A stretch of DNA of 64,000 bases from Hyphomicrobiales bacterium (GTDB lineage Bacteria > Pseudomonadota > Alphaproteobacteria > Rhizobiales > Rhizobiaceae), in contig UCCA01000023.1 of assembly GCA_900470805.1 (NCBI GenBank), forward strand, positions 248,001 to 312,000. The letters are read 5' to 3'. Positions within the stretch are counted from its first letter, which is position 1. Each line of letters opens with the position of its first letter. Made by a program: the position numbers and the translations under genes. Positions 31,884 through 41,142 of this stretch are shown here, piece after piece. The notes under the pieces are model-generated. The model made no database searches. It was not told the origin of the DNA and saw only the letters and a program-made list of their open reading frames with translations.

Positions 31884-34142
31884 CTAGAACTCTTCCCAAC
31901 TGTCGTTTGCCGGGGCGGCGGAGCCGGATGCCGCCGATCCACCTCCCGAGAACACGCGCGTGAGTTTGTTCGCCATCGCGCGGGCAGGAGACACTGCAGG
32001 AGCGTCCCCGCGCCCAGCTATTGCGACAGGGCGTCCACGGGAAACGGGTTGTGTGGCTGCAAGCGAACGTTCGTCCAACCGGAACTGCTCGACGAGGTCC
32101 TTGAGTTTCGCCGATTCCATTGCAAGCGTGGCGCCGGCCGCGTTGGCCTCCTCGACCATGGCGGCATTCTGTTGGGTGACCTGGTCCATCTGATTGACTG
32201 CTGTGTTCACCTCGGCCAGTCCGACAGATTGTTCCCTCGCCGACGTGGCGATCGAGTCCATATGCTGGTTCATGGTCACGATGTAGGACTCGATCGTTTT
32301 CAACGCTTCGCCCGTCTGGCTCACCAGTTGAACCCCGGCTTGAACATCGCCGGTCGAATTGCGAATAAGGTCCTTGATCTCCTTGGCGGCTTTTGCGGAG
32401 CGCTGTGCGAGTTCGCGTACCTCCTGTGCTACCACAGCAAAGCCCTTGCCCGCCTCGCCCGCCCGTGCAGCTTCCACACCCGCGTTAAGCGCCAAGAGAT
32501 TGGTCTGGAAGGCGATCTCGTCGATGACGCCAATGATATTGGAGATTTCGCTCGAGGACTTTTCGATCTTGCTCATGGCGTCGACCGCATTTCGAACCAC
32601 ATCGCCTGATTGACGGGCGCTTTCATTCGCCTGAACGGCCACGCTACGCACTTCTTCCGCGCGCTTTGACGAGTTCGAGACGTTCGCGGTGATCTGATCG
32701 AGCGCCGCCGCGGTTTCCTCAAGCGACGCAGCCTGTTGTTCTGTGCGCTTTGATAGATCATCGGCGCTCTGGCTAATTTCTCGCGATCCGCTCTCGATAG
32801 AGCTTGTTGCGCCCGCGACCGACACCAATGTCGACCTCAGTTGCTCCACGGCGCTATTATAATCGGACCGAAGGCTCTCGAAATCGTCTGCGAAGCGTTC
32901 CGTGAGTTGGAAGCTGAGATCGCCCGACGCCAAGCGCTTGAGACCGTTAGCCAGACCGCTTGTCGCTTGGGCCATGGCTTCTGCCCGCGCTTTGTCACGC
33001 TCGTCATTGCGCTGACGCTCCTCATCGGAAGACGTCCGTTGCTGGTCGGCCTCGCGCTCCAGTGCCTGAGTACGGAGTGCATTGTCCTTGAAGACCTGAA
33101 CGGCTCTGGCCATCGCACCAATCTCGTCCGGCCGCGTGTCACCCTCGATGGTCGAACCAAGATCGCCGGATGCCAGCTTGGACATCGTCTTGTTAATGCG
33201 ACCGATCGCGCCGCCCAGCGCCCGCGCGAAGAAGAAGAAGCCTATCAGCGACAGCAGTGAAACGATAACCGTGCCAATGATCGTGGTCCAGAGCGCCTGT
33301 GCTGCGCCCGCCGCAACGTCGCTGACGTTCGAAGCAACCTCAAGCACGCCGATTGTCTGCCCTGAGAAGTTCTTGAACGGGACGGCATTGACCACGAACG
33401 TCTTTTCGCCATCAATCGCTTCTTTTTGTACGGTTCTTCCCTGAAATGCCGCTGTCATCTCGTCGTCCGACAACAAGGACTTCTCGCCCGTGGAAGCCTG
33501 GATGGCGAATTTGCCGTCAGCAGCCACATGGACCGTCACGTCGCCATCCATCCTCGCCGCTAGCGGCTCGAAATAAGCGTTCGTCAGTCCTGTTCCGATA
33601 TCGACCACGCCGACGGTCTTACCGTCGCGCGTGATTGGAGCCGATGCGAACATTGAGACCGCGGTCTTTCCGGGTTCGATGCCTGCGACGAGTTTGCCGG
33701 TGGAAAGCGCCTCTACGATCGTCTTGCGGCGGCCGGTCATGTCGTCGCCGAACTTGTCGGGCGTATGGATACGGGCAACGGCCGTTCCCTTCGCATCAAC
33801 GAAAGTGATATTTTGCAGACCGCCGCTATCCTTTATCGCGGGCATGGCGGCAATGTACCGGGAGATAAGCTCATCCCGTGCCCCTGCCTCGACCAGTCTT
33901 ACAACATCCGGCTCGTTAGCGAGTGTGACCGCGAGCGCAGACGCAGACTTCTGCTGGGCATCCATGTCCGTCTGAATGAGAGACAAATCGCCCGACGCTT
34001 CACGCTGCAGCGCCTCGTGGCTGGAGACCGACTGGCGATACCATGCGCTTGTCCCGATTGTCGCGCTTGAGAACAAAACGGCCGCAAAGCCGCAGGCCGT
34101 GATTGTCACCCATAATGGTCGCTTGATGTTGTCCTGCGGCAT
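31884..34142 (-). CDS. Methyl-accepting chemotaxis protein
   Basis: A 752-residue membrane chemoreceptor. One helix near residues 10-32 is followed by a periplasmic dCache-like sensor (about 35-295, with FVDAKGTAVARIHTPDKFGDD-type strands), a second helix (about 300-325), HAMP (about 327-380), a linker with a second HAMP-like segment, and a long signalling domain. The signalling tip contains IDEIAFQTNLLALNAGVEAAR and GKGFAVVAQEVRELAQRS. The C-terminus ends in WEEF, similar to the pentapeptide that tethers CheR/CheB. ATG 34142 has AGGAGG upstream. The ligand is unknown. Confidence 0.95.
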   Translation of the reverse strand: MPQDNIKRPLWVTITACGFAAVLFSSATIGTSAWYRQSVSSHEALQREASGDLSLIQTDMDAQQKSASALAVTLANEPDVVRLVEAGARDELISRYIAAMPAIKDSGGLQNITFVDAKGTAVARIHTPDKFGDDMTGRRKTIVEALSTGKLVAGIEPGKTAVSMFASAPITRDGKTVGVVDIGTGLTNAYFEPLAARMDGDVTVHVAADGKFAIQASTGEKSLLSDDEMTAAFQGRTVQKEAIDGEKTFVVNAVPFKNFSGQTIGVLEVASNVSDVAAGAAQALWTTIIGTVIVSLLSLIGFFFFARALGGAIGRINKTMSKLASGDLGSTIEGDTRPDEIGAMARAVQVFKDNALRTQALEREADQQRTSSDEERQRNDERDKARAEAMAQATSGLANGLKRLASGDLSFQLTERFADDFESLRSDYNSAVEQLRSTLVSVAGATSSIESGSREISQSADDLSKRTEQQAASLEETAAALDQITANVSNSSKRAEEVRSVAVQANESARQSGDVVRNAVDAMSKIEKSSSEISNIIGVIDEIAFQTNLLALNAGVEAARAGEAGKGFAVVAQEVRELAQRSAKAAKEIKDLIRNSTGDVQAGVQLVSQTGEALKTIESYIVTMNQHMDSIATSAREQSVGLAEVNTAVNQMDQVTQQNAAMVEEANAAGATLAMESAKLKDLVEQFRLDERSLAATQPVSRGRPVAIAGRGDAPAVSPARAMANKLTRVFSGGGSAASGSAAPANDSWEEF

Positions 34143-34283
34143 CGAAAATCCTCCTGAATTTGAAATGCATGTCTGCAATCTAATTCGGAAATTTTCTCTA
34201 AATGCCGGATGGCTTCTTGCGCTAGGTGACTAAGTCAAACCTTGGTTGCTTTCGATATATACTCGTAAATTAGGTTATTAGAC

Positions 34284-36239
34284 TTATGATGCTAGGTGCC
34301 GGATGACGAAACCGCCTTTGCCTTCGTTCTTGGCCTGGTAAAGGGCACGATCTGCCTGTTCCAGCAAGACAAGCACGTCGTTGCCATGACACGGAGCATA
34401 GGCCACCCCTACGGAGGCGCCGATGGATATCACACGCCCTCCAATCAGAAACGGCAAACTCAGAGTGCGAACTATGTCCTGTGCCAAGTTGGCGGCCTCG
34501 GCATTGCTTGCTCTCAATTGCAGAACGGCAAACTCATCGCCGCCGAGGCGTGCCGCAAGGCAGCACTCCGAGGCTGAGCTTCGCAAACGGTCGGCCACCA
34601 TCTGTAGCAAGGCATCGCCCACAGCATGGCCAAATGTGTCGTTGACAGGCTTGAAACCGTCGAGATCGATGTAGTGGACCGCTAGCGGCATATGGAATGC
34701 CGAGGCAGTTTGTAGCTCTCTCGTTGTTTCACTCAGAAATTTTGCTCGATTTGCAAGTCCCGTCATCGGATCATGGTCAGCCCGGTACGCGAAGGCGGCT
34801 TCACGGGATTTCTGCTCTGTAAAATCCTCGGCAACACCCAGCACGTACCGGGGCTTTGAGGTCGCGTCATCCGCTAGACCAACCTTTCTGGTTCGTATCC
34901 ATCGAATCTCGTCGCCACGTCTTACAGCAGCTTCATCGATCGTGCCGCTTGTCCCAGCTTTCATGGCCGCAGCATCCTGCTCACAAAATACCGCGGCCTC
35001 GGCGGCTGGGAACGACTCGTGGGTGGTCCTGCCTATGATATCCGCCGCGGAGCGACCAAAAATCGCCTCCGCCGCCCGGTTGTAAAACACATAACGGCCA
35101 TCCGCATGCATATCTTTTGCAAAGAGAGCTGTTGGAACAAAATCAACGATATTTTTTAAAAGTTCGCGCGCGCGGAGCAGGTCATCTTCCGCTTTGTGCT
35201 GCCTGGTAATGTCAAAAACGGCAGCTAGGAGAACAGGGGAACCTTGGTGTTCGATGCTTTTCAGACTTACACGCACCACCCTAAGATCACCACCGGAGGT
35301 GTAATGAAACCGCGGGACCTCAGAGAAGGCCAGCTCATCCCACGACTGAAGAACACTGTTGATTTCGCCGGCTGATTGCTCAGGACGGATATCGCGCAAT
35401 GTCAGCTTAAGAAACTCATCTCGGGAGTAGCCGTAGAAGCTCAAAGCTGCATCGTTGACCGCCTCGAACCGCAGCGTGTCTTGGTTAATCAGATACATTG
35501 GGACGGGATTGCTATCGAACAGCGCGCGGAATGCCTTCCCGCCTTCGACAAGCTGAGTAATGTCCATCCGCAGACCGATACGCCCTCCGCTTGGTAACGG
35601 CCGATCCTGAACGCGTACCCATTTACCACTCGACAGCTGATGCTCGTGGTAGGAGTCGGCCTTCTCGAACCGGTCGAGTCGGCTTGCCAGCCATTCAGAC
35701 TCCTGCCCCCGAGCGGAGATAACCATTCCGATATCGAGGCAGTTTCGAAGATGTTGCGCAAAGGATAGCCCCCTGCGCACCTCCGCGCCGGGCCTTGAGT
35801 ACGTCGCTTCAAAATGTTTATTCCAAAGGAGAAAACAGCCACGATCATCGAACACGGCGACAGGCTCCGGAAGCACCATCAGTGCTTCCTTCAGATATCG
35901 AATTTCGTCATCTGCAGGCAAGTCTTCGGGCGGAAGGCTTGCTCCGATCAATTCTGCCGCATCGCCAATTCGACGCAGTGCCTGCGGCGTTATCGGCTCG
36001 GACAAAACACAGCGCAGTGTCCCGACCATCGATTTTTGAGCTCCGGCACTGAATATGGGCGTGTCGAAATTGCTCGTTTCTTCCGACCAAATCCCCGCGG
36101 AGCCAACAACCCGACTGTCACCGTGGATTCCGACAACGATACGGCAACCCGTTGCATCGTGGGAGGCGATGACCTGCTCAAGCACCGCCTCGACAAGAGA
36201 CGCGTCGCGCCGAATTTTGTTCGTATTTATGCACGGCAT
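34284..36239 (-). CDS. PAS-GGDEF diguanylate cyclase
   Basis: A 651-residue cytosolic sensor enzyme with no membrane segment. The order is an N-terminal region of about 110 residues, PAS (about 112-228), PAS (about 232-350), PAS-PAC (about 355-480) and GGDEF (about 485-650), with the intact catalytic motif LGGDEFA at 565-571. The RxxD inhibitory site five residues before GGDEF is absent (SECC there instead), so product inhibition through that site is not expected. No EAL domain. It would make c-di-GMP, which could act on the BcsA/BgsA-like synthase encoded 25 kb away; that link is speculative. Confidence 0.93.
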   Translation of the reverse strand: MPCINTNKIRRDASLVEAVLEQVIASHDATGCRIVVGIHGDSRVVGSAGIWSEETSNFDTPIFSAGAQKSMVGTLRCVLSEPITPQALRRIGDAAELIGASLPPEDLPADDEIRYLKEALMVLPEPVAVFDDRGCFLLWNKHFEATYSRPGAEVRRGLSFAQHLRNCLDIGMVISARGQESEWLASRLDRFEKADSYHEHQLSSGKWVRVQDRPLPSGGRIGLRMDITQLVEGGKAFRALFDSNPVPMYLINQDTLRFEAVNDAALSFYGYSRDEFLKLTLRDIRPEQSAGEINSVLQSWDELAFSEVPRFHYTSGGDLRVVRVSLKSIEHQGSPVLLAAVFDITRQHKAEDDLLRARELLKNIVDFVPTALFAKDMHADGRYVFYNRAAEAIFGRSAADIIGRTTHESFPAAEAAVFCEQDAAAMKAGTSGTIDEAAVRRGDEIRWIRTRKVGLADDATSKPRYVLGVAEDFTEQKSREAAFAYRADHDPMTGLANRAKFLSETTRELQTASAFHMPLAVHYIDLDGFKPVNDTFGHAVGDALLQMVADRLRSSASECCLAARLGGDEFAVLQLRASNAEAANLAQDIVRTLSLPFLIGGRVISIGASVGVAYAPCHGNDVLVLLEQADRALYQAKNEGKGGFVIRHLAS

Positions 36240-36299
36240 GTCGATAACCCCTGGATCAACCGCGTTATTCTTTCCTCCGACAGCTTCATAACTTACTAA

Positions 36300-36649
36300 T
36301 GGTTGATTTTTGTTGCGCAGAAATCGCTATAAATAACGATCAAGGCATCGAGACCTTGGGGCATCGTAACTAAGCTTCTTGTAAATCAACGCTTGAAAGC
36401 AGCTTATCGCAGGTCGCCGCTTAGTTTTATCGGACGTCTTGCGCCAGCCCGTGTTGATTGTTCAGATCGCTTCTGACGAACTCTGGTCGCGCGCCGCTGG
36501 TTTCGAGGAGCGGAGGATATCCTTGACCGCATGCGCAGAGCTTGGCGTGGGGTCGCAAACCATTGGGCAGCAACAGCGATCCTTTTTGCCTCTCGCGAGA
36601 CCGGCACGGCCAAGGCGTGTTGCCCGCAATCCTGGTAGGCTTGCTTTGG
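36300..36649. other. Intergenic region without a supportable gene
   Basis: About 350 bases between the cyclase start and the end of the SDR gene. Short open frames exist on both strands but none shows an RBS, a family motif or a sensible composition. It probably contains the minus-strand promoter of the cyclase, which I could not place. Confidence 0.4.
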
Positions 36650-37429
36650 TTACGCCGGATGTTGCTGCACGCTTAAACCACCGTCCACGGTCAGACAGGT
36701 GGCATTCATAAACGGGCATTCATCGGAGATCATGAATACTGCCGCCAATGCAATTTCCTCAGGCGTCGCAATCCGCCCCCCGGGATGAAGCTTCATGGTC
36801 TCGGCTTCAGCCGCGACCGGATCCGGAAAGCTGTTCCAGTAGTCGATGACTTTTTGCGTCGCGACGTAGCCGGGCGCCAGGGCGTTCACCCGGATGTTTC
36901 TTGGCGCATACTCCAGCCCCAGGGACTTCGTCATGCCAAGCAGCGCATGCTTTGCGAGCGGGTACGGGAATGTATGCGGTATGATCGTGAAGGCATGCGT
37001 CGAGGCGATGTTGAGGATGACGCCACCGCCCTGTTTGATCAGACCGGGCAACACTGCCTTGCAGCAGTTCCAGGCTCCTTTCAGGTTGATGTCGAAGCAG
37101 CGGTTCCACTCTTCATCCGTTGTCTCCAGCGGCTCGGAGAAAACGTTGACGCCGGCATTGTTGATGAGGGCGTTGAGCTGGCCGATTTCGTCTCTCGCTT
37201 GTTCAACAACTGCCGCGATAGCTTTGGCATCCGTGATGTCCGCCGCCGCATAGCCAACGCGATACCCTTCACCCTTCAGTCTTTCACTCTCCTCACGAAG
37301 AAGCATCTCATCGCGATCGATCAGGTAGACACTCGCGTCTTCCCTCAAGACTGCCTTGGCGATCGCAAGTCCGATCCCCTGGGCTGCTCCGGTAATCAAT
37401 ATGCGCTTATCCGCAAGACGGCTGGACAT
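36650..37429 (-). CDS. SDR-family oxidoreductase of the aldose catabolic operon
   Basis: A 259-residue classical short-chain dehydrogenase with TGAAQGIG, Asp in YLIDRDE (NAD preference), NNAG, Ser in NIASTHA and a YPLAK Tyr-Lys pair. GGGAG precedes ATG 37429, which lies 11 bases after the dgoD stop. It is the last gene of the seven-gene minus-strand operon beginning with the binding protein at 44738. It may oxidise a sugar or the keto-deoxy acid formed by the dehydratase. Confidence 0.9.
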   Translation of the reverse strand: MSSRLADKRILITGAAQGIGLAIAKAVLREDASVYLIDRDEMLLREESERLKGEGYRVGYAAADITDAKAIAAVVEQARDEIGQLNALINNAGVNVFSEPLETTDEEWNRCFDINLKGAWNCCKAVLPGLIKQGGGVILNIASTHAFTIIPHTFPYPLAKHALLGMTKSLGLEYAPRNIRVNALAPGYVATQKVIDYWNSFPDPVAAEAETMKLHPGGRIATPEEIALAAVFMISDECPFMNATCLTVDGGLSVQQHPA

Positions 37430-37440
37430 TGTTGGCTCCC

Positions 37441-38589
37441 CTACCACTCAGCGACGCTGCCGTCCTCGTGGCGCCAAAGCGGATTGCGCCAACGGTGTCC
37501 CTCTTTCGCACGTTCGATGACGTAAGCTTCGTTCACCTCTATACCCAATCCCGGTCCCTGCGGAATATCGACGAAACCGTCCGCGTAGTGGAATACCTCC
37601 TTGTTGGAGACGTAGTCGAGGATGTCGTTGCCCTTGTTGTAGTGGATGCCGAGGCTCTGTTCCTGGATGAAGGCATTGTAGCTGACGGCATCGATTTGTA
37701 GACAGGCGGCCAGCGCGATCGGGCCGAGAGGACAATGCGGCGCAAGCGCGACATCATAGGCTTCCGCCATGGTGGCGATCTTGCGGCATTCGGTGATGCC
37801 GCCGGCGTGGCTCAGGTCCGGTTGGAGAATGTCCACGTAACCTTCCGACAGGATGCGCTTGAAATCCCAACGCGAGAAGAGCCGCTCCCCGAGCGCGATC
37901 GGCGTCGAAGTATGGTTGGCGATCTCCTTCAACGCCTCGTAGTTCTCCGACAGCACCGGCTCCTCGATGAACAGCAGCTTGTAGGGCTCAAGCTCCTTGG
38001 CGAGAACCTTGGCCATCGGCCGGTGGACGCGTCCGTGGAAGTCGGCGCCGATGCCGATATGCGGACCTACGGCTTCGCGCACCGCGGCAATGTTGGCGAT
38101 AATCGCATCAATCTTGTCATGGGTATCGACGATCTGAAGCTCTTCGGCACCATTCATCTTGATCGCCTTGAAGCCGCGGGAGACGACCTCGCGGGCGTTG
38201 TTGGCGACGTCGGAGGGGCGGTCGCCGCCGATCCAGGAATAGACCTTGATCTTGTCACGCACTTGGCCGCCGAGCAGCGAATGGATCGGCTGGCCGAGCG
38301 CCTTGCCCTTGATGTCCCACAGCGCCTGGTCGATGCCCGAGATCGCACTCATGTGGATGGCGCCACCGCGATAGAAGCCTCCGCGATACATGACGTTCCA
38401 GTGGTCCTCGATCAGGAACGGGTCCTTGCCGATCAGGTAGTCCTCGAGTTCGTGGACGGCGGCCTGGACGGTCAGCGCCCGGCCTTCGACGACCGGCTCA
38501 CCCCAGCCGACGATCCCCTCGTCGGTCTCGATCTTCAGGAACAGCCAGCGCGGCGGCACGATATAGGTGGTGAGCTTGGTGATCTTCAT
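37441..38589 (-). CDS. dgoD: D-galactonate dehydratase
   Basis: A 382-residue enolase-superfamily enzyme that converts D-galactonate to 2-keto-3-deoxygalactonate. It matches DgoD closely in remembered motifs: the metal ligand segments ADFHGRVH (Asp) and FIEEPVL (Glu), GERLFSRWDFK (Glu), the DLSHAGGITE Asp-His pair, APHCPLGPIA, EQSLGIHYN and the C-terminal RNPLWRHEDGSVAEW. The close sequence agreement makes galactonate, or a very similar aldonate, the likely substrate. The kinase and aldolase that usually follow (dgoK, dgoA) are not in the window. Confidence 0.92.
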   Translation of the reverse strand: MKITKLTTYIVPPRWLFLKIETDEGIVGWGEPVVEGRALTVQAAVHELEDYLIGKDPFLIEDHWNVMYRGGFYRGGAIHMSAISGIDQALWDIKGKALGQPIHSLLGGQVRDKIKVYSWIGGDRPSDVANNAREVVSRGFKAIKMNGAEELQIVDTHDKIDAIIANIAAVREAVGPHIGIGADFHGRVHRPMAKVLAKELEPYKLLFIEEPVLSENYEALKEIANHTSTPIALGERLFSRWDFKRILSEGYVDILQPDLSHAGGITECRKIATMAEAYDVALAPHCPLGPIALAACLQIDAVSYNAFIQEQSLGIHYNKGNDILDYVSNKEVFHYADGFVDIPQGPGLGIEVNEAYVIERAKEGHRWRNPLWRHEDGSVAEW

Positions 38590-38603
38590 CAGATGTGCCC
38601 AAT

Positions 38604-40226
38604 CTATGCGAGAATGAGGTCGGCCGCTTTCGATGCGGCGGCCATGACCGCCGCGTTCGTATTGCCGCTGACGATCGTCGGCATCAGGGACGCGTCCACG
38701 ACACGCAGGCCGCGTGCGCCCCGAACCCTGAGCTTCGGATCCAGCACAGCGTCAGGATCGCTGTCTTGCCCCATCTTGCAGGTCCCGACGGGATGGTAGC
38801 CGGTTTTTACCGTACGCTTGCAATGCGCGGCGACGTCTTCATCACTGGTCACATCCGCTCCCGGGAAGATTTCCTTGTCGATCAAGTCGCGCATCGGCGA
38901 CGCATCCAACACCGTTCGGGCAAATCGGAAGCCAGCCATCGTCAGCCGCAGGTCGTCCGGATGCCCGAAAATCTGCGTGTCGACGATCGGGTTCTCGAAC
39001 GGATCGGCCGAGGCCAGGGTGACCGAGCCCCGCGCCTTCGGGCGCAACAGGAGCGAGTTGATCGTCACGCCATCTCCAGGCTCCGTTCCCATGACGTCCC
39101 GGTCGAGATAGACGGTCGGCACGCAGAACATCTGGATGGTCGGGCGGTCGTCATTGCCATCCGGATCATAGAAGGCACAGGTTTCCACACCTGTCGTCGA
39201 CACCGGCCCCGATTTGAACATCAGATACTGAAGACCGGCCTTGATCATCGGCCAGCCTTTGTCCGCTCCGTAATAGCCGAAGGAACCCTTGGTGGTCGCC
39301 ACGACGGGGCATTCGTAATGGTCCTGCAGATTCTTGCCGACGCCCGACAGCACAAGTTTCGTTTCAATCTGATGTTTCGTCAGCTCTTCTTCAGGACCGA
39401 TGCCGGAGATCATCAGCAGCTTCGGTGTCTGGTAGGCTCCCGCAGCAAGGATAATCTCGCCTGCGCCCGCCGATCTGCGGCTCCCGTTGCTGATGTATTC
39501 CACACCCGTGGCGCGATCGCCTTCCATTTTGATGGAGGTGACGGTTGCTCCGGTTTCGATGGTCAGCAACTGGTTGTCCATCACCGGAGCGAGGAACGCA
39601 TCGACGGCGCTGGACCGACGCTTTGTCCTCCAGTCGATGGTGTGCTGCATGAAGCCTACGCCAAACTGGCGTGTGCCGTTGAAGTCGGGATTGTAGGGAA
39701 TGCCCATTCCCTGCAGCGTCTTCACGTAGGTACGGGTCATCGGGCTGGTATGACCGAGGTGCGAGATTTTCAACGGGCCACTGACACCGTGATACTCACC
39801 CGCAAGGTGGTCGTTATCCTCTTGCGCCTTGAAATGGGGAAGCAGGTCACTGTAGGACCACGCATCGTCATTCGACCCTTCCGGCATTACCAGTTCATTC
39901 CACAGGTCGAAATCCGCTGCCTGGCCGCGCATATAGACCATCGCATTGACGGTACTGCCACCACCCAGAACCTTGCCTTGCGGAACGATGGGACCGCGCC
40001 CGTTCAGCTGGGGCTGCGGCTTGGTCTGGTGCATGGCGAGATAGGTGTCTTTGGCCAGAAACTTCATGTACCCGGCTGGGAAGCTCATGATCGGGTTGGC
40101 TTTTGCGGGTCCACGCTCGAGCAGCAGAACCCGTGCCTTGCCGTCACGCACCAATTTCTCCGCGACTACGCAGGCGGAACTCCCTCCACCCACAATGATG
40201 TAGTCGTAACGGTCATTCGCAGACAT
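38604..40226 (-). CDS. GMC-family FAD oxidoreductase
   Basis: A 540-residue glucose-methanol-choline oxidoreductase. The N-terminal FAD motif GGGSSACVVAEKL, the first signature GKVLGGGSTVNAMVYMRG, and the C-terminal YHPVGTCKMG (active-site His) and VVDASLMPTIVSGNTNAAVMAAA are all present. No signal peptide, so it is a cytosolic dehydrogenase. Choline-dehydrogenase-like members oxidise many alcohols and sugars. Between an aldose epimerase and galactonate dehydratase, sugar oxidation to an aldonolactone is the simplest role. GGAG precedes ATG 40226. Confidence 0.92.
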   Translation of the reverse strand: MSANDRYDYIIVGGGSSACVVAEKLVRDGKARVLLLERGPAKANPIMSFPAGYMKFLAKDTYLAMHQTKPQPQLNGRGPIVPQGKVLGGGSTVNAMVYMRGQAADFDLWNELVMPEGSNDDAWSYSDLLPHFKAQEDNDHLAGEYHGVSGPLKISHLGHTSPMTRTYVKTLQGMGIPYNPDFNGTRQFGVGFMQHTIDWRTKRRSSAVDAFLAPVMDNQLLTIETGATVTSIKMEGDRATGVEYISNGSRRSAGAGEIILAAGAYQTPKLLMISGIGPEEELTKHQIETKLVLSGVGKNLQDHYECPVVATTKGSFGYYGADKGWPMIKAGLQYLMFKSGPVSTTGVETCAFYDPDGNDDRPTIQMFCVPTVYLDRDVMGTEPGDGVTINSLLLRPKARGSVTLASADPFENPIVDTQIFGHPDDLRLTMAGFRFARTVLDASPMRDLIDKEIFPGADVTSDEDVAAHCKRTVKTGYHPVGTCKMGQDSDPDAVLDPKLRVRGARGLRVVDASLMPTIVSGNTNAAVMAAASKAADLILA

Positions 40227-40247
40227 CAGGTACTCCAGTATTCAAGA

Positions 40248-41138
40248 TCAAATGCTTGAGGCACGCATGCGGATGCAGCCTGACAGGCTCTGGCCGGACC
40301 CAAGAACTTTCAAGTCGCCCAGCCCGGACATGTTGTGCCCGTTCGCCAAGTGGCTCATCGGCTCGAAGCAGAAGTAATCCCGCTTGAAGGTCGGATCGAA
40401 TGTGGTGTCGGAAACAAAGACGAAGGCGTGCTTGAACACAGGATCCGCCGTCAGATGAAGCGAGGTATTGCGTTCCGGCCAGGTGATCAGCGCTTCCCCG
40501 CACCAATCCTCGAAACCATTGTTGACCCAGCGATGTGGCAGCGGTGCCGGAGAGCTGAAATCGAGGCCCTCGGGGATCGCCGTCTGCTCGCCCGGCAGCC
40601 AATCCTCGACTTCCGTCCAGAATTTGCGGGCGGGCGCCAGCAGCGTCGTCCTGGGCGTCATCGGAAAGTAGGGATGCCACCCCATCCCGAACGGCATTGC
40701 GCGTTCGCCGTGGTTCACGACTGTCAATGTCATCGTCAATCCTGCCTCGTCGACCGCGAAGCGCTGGCTCGCCTTGTAGACATAGGGAGTGTTGCCACCG
40801 CTGTGCGTGAAGCTCATATCGACCGACGCCGTGGTCTGGTTGATTATCGACCAGTCGGCCTGCCAGCCTTCGCCGTGCAGGTAGTGCTTGTCCCAGTCTG
40901 CATTTGGTTTCAGTCGATAGTCATTGCCTTCAAACGAGAAGGCATTGTCCTTCACGCGATTGCCGAACGGAACGAGCGGATAGCACGAAGAGCCGAGCGC
41001 ATCGACGTCGTCGGAAATGCTTTGACGCAGCAGCGCCGTCTTGCCCTCTCCGACGTCACGCCAGAAGCCAAGCACGAGCCCGCCTTTTGTGGAGACGCGC
41101 GCAGACAAGGGACCCGCTTCCAGATCAACCACCGTCAT
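40248..41138 (-). CDS. Aldose 1-epimerase-like protein
   Basis: A 296-residue galactose-mutarotase-fold protein. NRVKDNAFSFEGNDYRL, LHGEGW (catalytic His region), GMGWHPYF and FVFVSD-like strands match the family. It would interconvert alpha and beta anomers of an imported sugar. The ATG at 41138 has GAGGTG upstream and lies 4 bases after the permease stop. The earlier in-frame start at 41201 would overlap the permease and is rejected. Context suggests it prepares the anomer used by the GMC enzyme. Confidence 0.88.
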   Translation of the reverse strand: MTVVDLEAGPLSARVSTKGGLVLGFWRDVGEGKTALLRQSISDDVDALGSSCYPLVPFGNRVKDNAFSFEGNDYRLKPNADWDKHYLHGEGWQADWSIINQTTASVDMSFTHSGGNTPYVYKASQRFAVDEAGLTMTLTVVNHGERAMPFGMGWHPYFPMTPRTTLLAPARKFWTEVEDWLPGEQTAIPEGLDFSSPAPLPHRWVNNGFEDWCGEALITWPERNTSLHLTADPVFKHAFVFVSDTTFDPTFKRDYFCFEPMSHLANGHNMSGLGDLKVLGSGQSLSGCIRMRASSI

Positions 41139-41142
41139 CACC

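Noticed and set aside
36404..36711. Possible genes on either strand between the cyclase and the SDR gene
   Set aside because: Overlapping frames on both strands with no ribosome site or motif; not distinguishable from non-coding sequence.
38595..40259. Plus-strand open frame of over 550 codons opposite the GMC gene
   Set aside because: Arg- and His-rich antisense translation without motifs; the minus strand carries both GMC signatures.
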